Assembly: GCF_001640805.2 (NCBI RefSeq)
Contig: NC_066856.1
Location: forward strand, 19,044,712-19,108,711
Direction: 5' to 3'
Length of the DNA stretch: 64,000 nucleotides
Origin: Lates calcarifer
Taxonomy: Eukaryota; Chordata; Actinopteri; Centropomidae
A program made the translations under genes and the position numbers. Positions 25,190 to 35,441 of this stretch are shown piece by piece. The stretch's first letter is position 1; every line of letters begins with the position of its first letter. The notes beneath the pieces were generated by a model, which was not told the origin of the DNA, did not search any database, and saw nothing but the letters and a program-made list of their open reading frames with translations.

Positions 25190-25392
25190 AAACAGCTACA
25201 GAGAAATACATAACAGCCACAACAAGAGGGAAGAAAAAGAGATGCAAGCAGACAAAACGATCACAAAGAGACGCAAAGCAACTACAAACAGCACAATATG
25301 TGGTCATCGCAAAGAGGCATAAAACGACCACAAAGAGACACAAAATCAACAGAGAGAGATGCAAAACATCTACAGGGAAACACAAAACAGCT
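25190..25392. repeat. Degenerate CACAAAGAGACACAAAACGACCA minisatellite array
   Basis: Units of about 21-23 bases recur: GATCACAAAGAGACGCAAAGC, TCATCGCAAAGAGGCATAAAACG and ACCACAAAGAGACACAAAATC, followed by AGAGATGCAAAACATC and GGAAACACAAAACAGC. Purine-rich on the plus strand. The same family appears in short form at 9403-9470. Confidence 0.7.
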
Positions 25393-26543
25393 GAGATAAA
25401 TAGCCAATAATCAAAGTTAAAGTTGGAGACAACATGCACGTCTATTATTAACTAAGCTTTGTGTTTGTATTTAAGGTTACGCCTGCTCACAAGACACCAA
25501 ATGTGGTTTAATCAAACACTAAAAATAGTCCCTAATAAATGTACTATTTCAGAATACAGAATGCAGAATGCTTAAAAAACTGAAACAACATATATGTATT
25601 TAAATGTGAGCTGCTTTTAGATATCTAAAAGGAGAACCATGACATATTTTGTGGGTGAAAGCCACAGCTGTTGAAAACTTTGAGACACACAGTGTGGTTT
25701 TTGGTCTTCTCAGTGTCATTAGCTGACTGAATAACGCTGTGCAGGCAGAAAAAATGACAGACTTATACTGACATTTGACACCTGTGTCCTGCCTCAGGGT
25801 GCAGTGGTGGACATAAAGAAATAAAGTAAGACCTGATAGGAAGCTAGGTTTGAGAGCATTTGATAAACAGAACACGTGAGTTTCCTGTTTTTCTACATTA
25901 ATTCGACCTTTGATTGAGCTCAGTTACAAGGTGTGAGTGGTCACAGTGGTTAAGTTGTGCCTGGCATGATCGTTAATGATGGTAAACAAGGTGGAGAAAT
26001 ACTGAAACTGGAGAGCATTATGAGTGGATTTTGCTGCATCAAGACATACCTTAAATAGGTCAGGAGTTTCCAAATGAATATGATTTTGCAGGTGTTATAA
26101 ACAAATGAAGAGGTGTGAGGATTCCCACAATCATTTCTGTTTGAGATCTGAGGGTTTTTTTTACAGTAGCTGGATAAGAACTGAGTACAGCCACAGAAAG
26201 CAACAGCAGAGATGTGAAGACGATTCAGAGTCATCCTGAAGAGGACATGAACGTGTATACCAGATTTCATGGAAATCCATTCAGTAGCTGAGCTAGAAGG
26301 AAGATCAGGGGATCACCAAAGTCAGAGGGATTCGTCCTCTGGCGAACATGAATGTCTGAGGGACACAGCAATCCACTGAGATACTTCAGTCTGGAGCAGA
26401 GTGATGGAGAAAAAATATATGATGCAAAGTCACAAGCAGATGAACATCTGCACTCTTAAGCATGTGTCCATTGTCCATAGTTCAGAGTCTCCCACTCCCC
26501 AAAAAAATCCTCACGTGTTTGATGCTAAATGTCAAAGTCATTG

Positions 26544-29500
26544 TCATTCAGGCAGGACTTCCACGTAGTCAGAGTTAGGAACATCTAGAGGAAGAAGAGA
26601 GGGTCAATACACCATGAAGCAAAGAAGATGCAGAGAGAAAAAGAGAGGAAGATCAGTAAAAATATATGACATACTTTCATAGTCATTATCTACTTCATCT
26701 GCTGGGACCTGCTGCAGATGAAACTCCTCTTCAGGTGGAGCTGCACTTGGTTTTCGGGGTTGGATCACCAAGGCCGTCTTCCTTTTCACAGAGTGGCGCA
26801 GGTGCATGGCCAGACCCTGGTTCTTTCTCTTAAAGTGATGAATCAGTTCATCCAGAGTCTTAAAGAAGTTATCCTCCGCTCCTCCTGCCGTCTGAGGGAG
26901 TAACAGAGCACACAGTAAAGAACAAAACATCTTCCTTAGAAATATATGTTCCTTTTTATCTTCAACCTTGTTCCATTTTAATACTGCTGCCAAGGAAGTG
27001 TCTGTTATAACATGGAGGATGATAAAAAACACAACCTTTAGGCTGTTGACATCATAATGCAGGTCATGTAACAAGATTTAAATCAGCCTTAATCTAAACC
27101 TGTGGTCGGCTGATAATCTATCTGAACTGATATTCCACTGTTAAACAGCTCTGAGTTGTGGGCAGCAGCTCAGACATCTGGGGGCTAAAACTCAGCATTT
27201 ATGTACACTGAATAGTCACTTCTTGTTTTTGAGTGGAATGGAAAACAATGACCCCCAAAAAGCATCTATCAGCCCATCAGTGTGTGTGTGTCTACACAAA
27301 GTGTTGTGTGGTGTGTTGTTACCTGAACCAACGTCAGAGGAGTTTCCTGTGGTACGGGGGTGAGCTGATAACTACCGAGTTTCCATTTTGGGGGGAGATA
27401 GGTTCATTTAAAAACACTCAGTGGTAACTAATTGTTTTACCTAACTATATTTTAGCTACTGTGTGGAGGAGTAAAGGCAATAACATAACAAACATGAACC
27501 CGCTGTTCTGGATATATGGACACTTCAGAATCCAATTTTATTTAGGTTGTATTTCTCACTAAAGTCTCTCTGAGTGTTCTTCTCTTAATGTCCAGCGACT
27601 GTAATCCAGCTGACGGAGGATCTGAGCTCATCTGAATCGCCTCCAGTTAATGCCATAAACTCACAGCAATAAGCTTAAAGAGCAGTTTCCGACACCACGC
27701 AGGGCTGAACGGTACTACCCGCAATGTTTTTCAGGTTTACAAAATCATCTAATCTGTATTTTTACAGTTAATATTGCACCTTATCAAACTGAAGCCGAAA
27801 AACAAAACACGTGGAAAAAACAGTGAAATTTCACCTCCTGAACGACATGAAGTTCACGAGTGATGTCTGATGTGTGTGTCAGTGTCTCTGTGAATTGTTT
27901 CGGATTGTTTTAACTGGTTTGCTTCTTGTCGTGCTGAAAGAGCTCTTTGTCTCCTATTTACTGGATGTTACTCCTGCGTGCTGATAAAACACGGCTTTTC
28001 CTGAATGTTACAAACCTTTCTGCAGCTCCAGGATAAATATTAAATGTCAGATATAGGTTCTAATGCAGTTTTTCCACAGGTGGGGGTGTAATCATGTCGT
28101 GAACGGCTGCTCAGGGTGACTAATACACACAATCAGACAGACCGCACCACCGTAATGTTCTCCTAACCGGTCGACCGGAAGAAGTTAGAAATCAGTTCTA
28201 AATAACTCGACCATTATTTATTCTATTTAATCATTTATTTTTGGTCTTAATTTACATTATTCTACATTTAAAATCTAATTCTAATCTATTTTTGCAATTA
28301 CGTGCATGAAAGGTGCTATACAGATAAAGTTTGATTGACTGACTGATTGATGAACATATTGACAGATTATTGCTCACATGCCACAACAGCAAGGGTGACA
28401 ACAAGGTGAGCACAACACCACAGTTCCAGTGGGTGTGTGTGTGCCATCATGGCAAAATGTGGTTGTGGAGACAGCCATTATACAGAGGTGGTTTTGAGTC
28501 TTGCAGATGTTTATCTGTCTGTGAACAGATGTTGTCATCATGAGACTGTCACCTCCACAAAACTTTACAGGCATGCTGTTAGGATCAAAACGGGTTGGAC
28601 CGCCGTCAACGTCAACAGTCGTGTGATACCTTCGCAAGACGGTCTCTAATTTGTTGTTGGTGTTTAAAATGTCCCGTCAGGAAAATTTATAAAGCACTTT
28701 GAGTTGCAATAAACTGTAGGAAAGGTGCAGTGCAAATAAAGTTTGATTGACTGATTGATTAGAAGTATGTTAAAAGTATTAGTAGGATCGATGCTCACAT
28801 GCTTCTTTTAAAGTGAAGCTGTAAGTAATCTGTTACTTTATGACACCTCACTGTGGGAAATAAAAAATATTTAGACCACTTCTCTCATAAATTACTGCAC
28901 ATGAAATTGCTCAATGTATCTGCGTTATATGAAAGGCTTTGCCTGAATAAAATGTCATGTAAAGTTGAGGCGTTTCCAGTCCACATTAGGAGATATCAGA
29001 TTAACTGATATCAGCTTTCAGTGGTGGTTTGTGATTAGGACTCAGAAAGCGCTGAGACTTGACATACAACCCTGTAAAGTGACAGCAGTTAAACCTTCAT
29101 GTTGGGAGATTAGATGTACAATAAATATAAAAGTAATAAATGTGTTTACCAGGAGAGTGTACTGTCCAGCGTGCGTCTGAAGCAGTCTATAGGTGTACAC
29201 CACTTTCTTTTTACTGTAAAGACAAACAAGAACTGAAATGAAACTATGTTTGTTTGCACAAACAAATAAAGAACATGATGCTAGTGAGGTACAGAAACCA
29301 GCAAAAACAGGAATCAGTCACATGACCCACTTGCACAGTGTTTGAATGCCTATAACCCTCTCATCAGGACGGTTATTTAAGAGCATTTTTGTGCACATTT
29401 CTACTGAAAATATAGAAGAATATCTCCCACTGTTTCGTGTGCATGAGAGTTACGTTGTATTTTGTCTCATGTAAATACTGTGCACGTGAAATGGAAACTT

Positions 29501-30184
29501 GCAGAGATGAGGAGGCACAAACCACCGCAGTGGAATCTCATGAGACGATAGGAAACGAGTATTAGGGTCAAGCACGGTAATAAATCCCATAAATAAACCT
29601 CTACTTGATTATATCTTTAAATCATCTTTGACGAAATCAATCTAATACCATTTTACAGAATACTGCACATTTTACACGTAATTTGTTTACAAAACTGAAA
29701 GTGAAAACATAAAATGGAAGTGAAAAATGATTTGCTTCGAGTCTTTTTTTGAACAAATGAGTTTGATGAACTTTGTTTTAAAGGCTGCTTTTCTCTCCCA
29801 ACAAACCTCTGTAATTAACACTGGATAAAGTTTTCTGGTGAATATTTCACTTTTAACACTGAGGAAAAACATCTTAATATTAACCCGATCTAAAATAGAC
29901 CACTAGTAGGAATAATACAATATTAGGTGGCAGCTGTAAAAGCACAAAAAGCATTAAAAGAAGATGCAGCAACAATGGAACAAAGATTTTAGAAAAAGGG
30001 AAGTCTAATCTAAGTCTAAGTGCAGAGTGCAGAGTACTCACTAGACACACAGACACATGGCTCCCTGGATGGTCTCGCTGTCTCGGATCAGGTAAGCTCC
30101 ATCCTTGTTCTTCTTCCCCAGCAGATCCTCACACTCTTTCCTGCTGATGGAGCCGTGGTAGCACACCGGCATAGCTGCTGCCAT
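26544..30184 (-). CDS. SH2D1A/SH2D1B-type single-SH2 adaptor (SAP/EAT-2 family)
   Basis: This is a small cytoplasmic adaptor that in mammals binds phosphotyrosine switch motifs of SLAM-family receptors in T and NK cells. Exons are 30042-30184, 29150-29213, 26675-26891 and 26544-26584, giving 154 residues. ATG 30184 is preferred because MAAAMPVCYHGSISRK then starts the SH2 domain as in the family; an upstream in-frame ATG at 30232 is possible. The SH2 domain shows CYHGSISR, GAYLIRDSE with the phosphate-binding Arg, GAMCLCVYKKKVVYTYRLLQ and a C-terminal FKRKNQGLAMHL. After it comes a tail of roughly 55 residues ending DYENVPNSDYVEVLPE. The SDYVEVLP end is close to the EAT-2 (SH2D1B) tail, not to SAP. 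Orthology to SH2D1A or SH2D1B is left open. Confidence 0.85.
28285..28350. repeat. Retroposon-like 3' tail ending in (ATTG)n
   Basis: The stretch AAAGGTGCTATACAGATAAAGTTTGATTGACTGACTGATTGATG closely matches a second copy at 28715-28765 in the same orientation. Tails of the form ...AAAGTTTGATTGATTGA are typical of fish L2-like LINE/SINE copies. It lies in the second intron of the SH2D1-like gene. Confidence 0.5.
28665..28765. repeat. Second retroposon-like 3' tail
   Basis: TATAAAGCACTTTGAGTTGCAATAAACTGTAGGAAAGGTGCAGTGCAAATAAAGTTTGATTGACTGATTG has the usual layout of a truncated fish LINE/SINE 3' end. It is a direct repeat of the tail at 28285-28350. No coding remnant is visible between the two. 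Confidence 0.5.
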
Positions 30185-32047
30185 GGTGAGGAGACACTGC
30201 AACGGAGAGGCATCCACTGAACCGATCACCACCTTCTGCTTTCTCAGAACTGCTTCATTTTCAAGAACTGTGACTCTATATTCCTCTTGTGTGTTTTAAT
30301 ACAGTCTACATAGAAATCCAGTCCCGGGCAGTGAAGCGGGGTGAGGGTCGATCTGGTCCCCTGAGGCCCCTGGGTCTGCAGCAGAGAGGGAGAAACCGAA
30401 GAGACAAGCAGAGAGAGGTCAGCTCTCGACACAGACTGACTGTGAGAAAACTCAGAGAGAGAAGAAAAACCACTGACTTTGTCCTCACAGCTTCACAGGA
30501 AGTGTTTATGTGTAGGGGAGTGTGAGCATGTGTGAAATGCAGAGAGAAACAAAGTAAGTGGAAGCTGTTTCTGATTATATCAGAAACACCATTAATAGCA
30601 GCAGAAGAAGAACTAGAAATATAATTCCTCGAAGAAGCAGGACTGATAATAATGGTGAGATACAGTAATTCTTACAGTAAAATATGTCACTACGTAGATA
30701 AAGAAAGGCAACATGAATACACACGTAACACAATTAAAAATACGTTCCTTTCTTTCTACATACCAGGGCTCAAGTATAAAGAAGTTGGTGTGGTCCCGCC
30801 TCCTGGTTCTGGTTCTGGCAGCTGAGATCTGAGTCTAACAGAATAACAATGAAAAGAAAAACCATAACTATAAATCTCAAAGGACGCGTATAGAGGGAAA
30901 ATAAAAGTGGACCTAGGATTGACCCTTGAGGCACACCGTAGTTTGTGTGTAAGTAAAGACACGTATATCACATCCTGTTTGAAAGATAAGAGGAACCACT
31001 TTACAGCTGTAATATAATCCACCAAACACCTACGCTCATCCTGCAGTACCAGACGTGACTGAAACAGAAGCCAGGAGATCACTGACCTGAATTAAAACTG
31101 GCTACACATACAAACATTTCTCAACAAAAGCAGGTCAGAAATCTTGAATAAAAAAATCTCTGATCATTCATCCTGGGCTGCTTCCTTTTCTAGACTTAGA
31201 TCTGACTTTTTATCTAGTATTTAAAGTAGATAAGCAGATGTTATTAAAGTGAGTCATAGTAGTGGATGGATTATAAAAACAGGGAGCCAGGCACAAAAAG
31301 GATGAAAGGTATTTTTAAACCTTGTGTTGTTATATTAAATGTATTTATGAACCTTTTATTTTGAAATTAAACTTATTTTTCCAACTTTTTATACTGGAAT
31401 TAATTTTAATTTTGAAATAAAATGTATTTTTTTCAACCTTTTTTATTTAGTTTTAAGATGAAATAAGATTAAACCATTTTCATCCTGAGGGATTTTTTTG
31501 TGCAGAAGATGCTCTGAATTCTAGTAAAGCTATAAAATAATAATATAATAATAATATCACTTTCTATGAAGTCCACCTATTTAAAGCTTAAAAGCAGCAT
31601 ATAAATCTTTAATAAATGGCTTATAAGACATATTTTTAAAGTTTATTTTATATTATTACACCTGTATTTTGCTATAATATCTGTTTAAACAGCAGAATCC
31701 ACTTATTTGTGGAGGTACAGTCCTTTAACAAACATATTAAATACTTAAATAATCTTACGACTATGTTACTGAATGTTATAAAGCATGTTACATTTATATA
31801 GGGTGGGTATAAAAGCTAAATAAAGGGGAAATACGTTAAAATAATAAAGGTATAGAGAATATATGAGGTGGGAGCGTGGGGCGTGGTCATGTGGCTGACG
31901 TGATGACGTAATTCCATGATTACTGGGCGGACCACACAGCAGAATTATCTGGACTAATGACTTGACGCTTCTTGAAAAAGACGCTCCGGTGTGGTTAATT
32001 AAAACCGAGTGATAATTAATAATTAATCAGCGGCGACTCGGAGGGCG
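30185..32047. other. Intergenic space between divergent SH2D1-like and stomatin-like genes
   Basis: The two genes are transcribed away from each other, so both promoters lie here. Apart from a CRE-like pair at 31896-31911 and AT-rich filler around 31300-31860, nothing is recognisable. Open frames at 30289-30525 and 30756-31082 lack splice context and homology. Confidence 0.45.
31896..31911. promoter_or_regulatory. Tandem CRE/ATF-like sites upstream of the stomatin-like gene
   Basis: TGACGTGATGACGTAA contains two TGACGT half-sites 8 bases apart, about 140 bases before the start codon. This arrangement fits CREB/ATF or bZIP binding. The call rests on motif and position only. Confidence 0.35.
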
Positions 32048-35000
32048 ATGCCCGGCGTCAACAAGGTGGGAGTGATCTGTGCGGATGGATTTGATGCTGA
32101 AAACAAGAGGAAAGGTCGGTGAAGGGAGCTCGGTTAATGTCATTTAAAGGTGAAACTTCTTTTACTTATCTATGTTTGATCCACCTCTGTTCCTCCGGTA
32201 GATGGAGGAGGGAGGAGCGGCGCTGTGGTGGAGGTAGTCGGGACGGTGCTGACGCTGCTGTCCGTGGCCTTCATCATCTTCACCTTCCCCCTCACAGCCT
32301 GGATGTGTGCTAAGGTAACCGGATACAAAAACACACAAAACTGGTTGGAGCAGTGGTGGAAAGTAACTGAGTAGATTTACATTGAAGGGAAATGTACTTT
32401 TACTGTAGTTACAAGTTATTTCACATTATTTATTGGGAAAAAAGTTATAAAAAATATATTTAAAATATTATAAAAATGATCTCTGTGCAGAAATTTGCTT
32501 TATTCCTCAGGATACAGGCACTGATTTCTAAAAAATAAATGTAAACAGGTTGATTTAAATTAAAAACCCATTCAAATGCACTGTAAAATAGTTTTTCAGG
32601 CTTAATTATTAGTCATTAAGTACATTTAGCTGTGAATACTGCTGCACTTTTACTTGTGAATGCATGACTTTTACTTGTAATTAGTATTTTTACACAGTTG
32701 TATTAGGTGCTTTTACCTCTGTGAAGACATATGTTACTATACTGTCTGCTCATTTTCTCTGTGTGTGTTTAATCCTGTCTAAAAACGTGTGTGTGTGTGT
32801 GTGTGTTTTTTCAGGTCGTTCAGGAGTATGAGAGAGCCGTCATCTTCAGACTGGGTCGAGTGGTTAAAGGACGAGCCAAAGGACCAGGTATCGAACGCTT
32901 TTCTTTCATAACTGTGGGTGTAAAGCTGCCGTCTAGGTGTTTATCCAGTCTGTAGAAATGAAAGCGTATCATTGATATTACAAGTAAAACCCCCTGACTG
33001 ACTTCAGGACTTTATGTCACGTCACTGTGCCTCTGCAGGTCTGTTGTGGTTCATCCCCTGGCTGGACGTCATTCAGAAAGTCGACCTGCGGACCGTCTCC
33101 TTTAACATCCGGCCACAAGAGGTCAGCAGCTGCGCAGCATGTAGTACTGAAGCTCTCAACATCACCAACATGTTGTTTTAAAATGCAGTGAGGAACCAAA
33201 AAGTATGTCTACGGCTGTGTAGCGTTTGAAATGTTTTAATAATGGACCTTAAAGCAACGTTATGTGACTTTTTAACCTTAAAATCTCAGCTTCAGTCTCA
33301 TTTTAATGATGCACTGACTTGTAACTTTGGTTTTTCAGGTTTGATCTCCCTCTAACTGAGTGATAGTCAGCGGTTTAAACTGCTGGAATCAGGCCCAGGA
33401 AGTTCAGGAGTAAAGCTGAACTGTAGATCAGTTAAAAAGACATAGAAGTCATTAAAAACCAGCGTTCATCTCTGATATCCAGCCAGGAAACTGTGAAAAT
33501 ATCCAGATTTCTAAATGGAGTTTGGTGCGTCTGTTACAGTCACAGCACTTCCTGATCCAGAAGCAGGGGATCATGGGTAATACACAACTCTAAAAGAAAG
33601 TAGTAAAGGTAAAAGAAGTTTGCCTGAGTGAAATAATGTATAAATACCTGATCAAAGAATAAGTGAACAATACTTTGACTTTTTCTGATTCTTGCTGAGG
33701 AAGTTTGAGCCTCATTCACGTCTCATCTGAGCATTCAAACATAAACATGAAGCTGAAACTGGGTCACATGGTTTGATCGTGTCTTATGTCTTTACTCGCC
33801 TCACCTCCGTCTCCTTCCCCCAGGTCCTGACTGCAGACGGGGTTCCGGTAAAGGTGGACGCCGTCGTGTTTTACCGGGTGGTGGACCCGTCTCTCTGGGT
33901 GACGCGGGTGAAAAATGGCTACGCGGCCACACACTCGCTGGCCCAGACGACGCTGAGGGCGACGCTGGGGGCTCACACACTGACGGACGTGCTGACACAG
34001 AGGAGAGGCATCACAGTGAGGATGGAGGTCAGCCTTCATCCAAAACACATATTTAAGTTCTGTACATTCTCCCTTGTCTTACCTGTCGTGTCCTGCAGAA
34101 GGTGCTGTACGCTGCAACCAGAGTGTGGGGCGTTCAGGTGGAGCGGGTGGAGCTCAAGGACCTGGCGCTTCCTGTCACTCTGCAGCGCTGCATGGCGTCA
34201 GAGGCGGAGGCTGCCAGGAATGCCAGGGCTAAGGTATCCACCTACACCCACACACACAATCTGTCCGTCAGGTGCTCCCCGTCAGCTCCACTTCAACAGA
34301 GTCACTACAAAACTCAGGAGTGTGTCTGAGCTCCTCCTCCATCTGCTTCATTTAATCACTGCAGGTTAATGACGTCAAACACACCGGGGGCTGACGTCAG
34401 GGCAGGGTTTCAGCCAAAACAAGAGCAGAATAGCTGACAGTAGCAGCAGACTGGGTCAACGTAAGGAACTGGTGGGCGGCACTATCGCCTCGGATCAAGG
34501 AGGCGGAGGATTTTCAGGGTTAAAGGACCTGCATGTTCAGAGAGCCTTGATATCTAGACTTCAGAGGTTAGAACGGGTCAAAACGCAGAGAACTCAGCTT
34601 CCACATTAACGTTCAAACTGTGCATTGTTGGGGTGTTTTCTTGTATCACGAGTTCTAATTTTAGCAGAAGCTGTTATTTCTATCTGTATATATATACCTC
34701 ACTGTTTGTTGACAGGCCATTTTTGCCTGATTGTAATGGTCAAAGTGAGGTAAAAATACACGAGGATGACTTCTCTTTTTCCCAAAATAGACTCATCTGG
34801 TTATTTTATCTCATGATGGTTTCTAAGTTGAATCTCCAGAATATATTTATTGATGTGTCTATATCAGCTGCACCTTTTCATCTCTTAGTTTCACACCAGG
34901 GGGCGTTGATTGTTCTTAAAGACCATTTCTTTATCCTCTTTTGTTGTGACATATTCTTATCCCATTGTTCTGTGCAACAGCCAGCGTGGCAGATTTTCCT

Positions 35001-35251
35001 CTCTCACCTCGTCTAAAACCATCTTTCTCTCTGCGTTGAAGATGATTGTGGCCGAAGGGGAAGCGAAGGCGTCTCGTGCTTTAATGGAGGCGGCGTCAGG
35101 GTTTTCCCCCGTGGCTTTCCACCTCCGATACCTCCAGTCTTTGTCGTCTGTGTCCAGCAGTGCATCCGTCGTGGTCTTCTCCCTCCCCACAGAACTCCTG
35201 GACGTGTTCATCTCCCATCAGGCCTTGCTCTCCACAAACTACACCACCTGA
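32048..35251 (+). CDS. Stomatin-family (SPFH/band 7) membrane protein
   Basis: Stomatins are hairpin proteins of the inner membrane leaflet that organise lipid rafts and tune ion channels. Exons are 32048-32114, 32202-32314, 32815-32887, 33039-33121, 33824-34027, 34099-34233 and 35042-35251, giving 294 residues, close to mammalian stomatin (288). The reading starts [14 protein letters not shown]. The hydrophobic hairpin is [20 protein letters not shown], with the stomatin Cys in WMC. The SPFH domain follows: [83 protein letters not shown] and [14 protein letters not shown]. The C-terminal oligomerisation segment ([11 protein letters not shown]) is present. Donors of exons 4 and 5 are GTCAGC; the second one keeps the length expected from stomatin. 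It may be stomatin itself, a STOML3 type or a fish-specific paralogue. Confidence 0.88.
32787..32813 (+). repeat. (GT)10-T tract forming the exon 3 acceptor region
   Basis: GT dinucleotides run straight into TTTTT and the CAG acceptor of stomatin-like exon 3 (32815). See findings. Confidence 0.9.
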
Positions 35252-35435
35252 GGATGTGAAAGCTGAATTATGTGAAAAAACCAAAGGAACAAACCAAAGA
35301 AACAAACAAAAGTTCATTAGCTTGTTAACTGTGTCTTTGGTAAGATGTTTTAATTCTCTGTTGCTGCTAAATTGAGTGTACATTTGTGATTATTTGCACA
35401 TATATAAACTGTAAATGTGTCTCAGTTGCTCGGTT

Positions 35436-35441
35436 AATAAA
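35436..35441 (+). promoter_or_regulatory. Poly(A) signal of the stomatin-like gene
   Basis: AATAAA in CGGTTAATAAAAGTG lies about 185 bases after the stop codon. Confidence 0.65.

Larger units (their letters stand above)
23142..26543. other. Intergenic region between cip2a and the SH2D1-like gene
   Basis: The first few hundred bases should contain the cip2a 5' UTR and promoter, but no clear element is visible. After that come A/T-rich simple sequence (about 23744-23935), a poly(A) patch near 24480 and a minisatellite (25190-25392). I see no exon with good splice sites on either strand. Confidence 0.5.

Noticed and set aside
25158..25439. A hydrophobic 93-codon minus-strand frame that looks membrane-like
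   Set aside because: It is the reverse of the A-rich minisatellite; the phenylalanine, leucine and cysteine content follows from repeat units.
28374..28649. Overlapping open frames on both strands between two retroposon tails
   Set aside because: They have no similarity to reverse transcriptase or other known proteins that I can see, and lie in an SH2D1-like intron.
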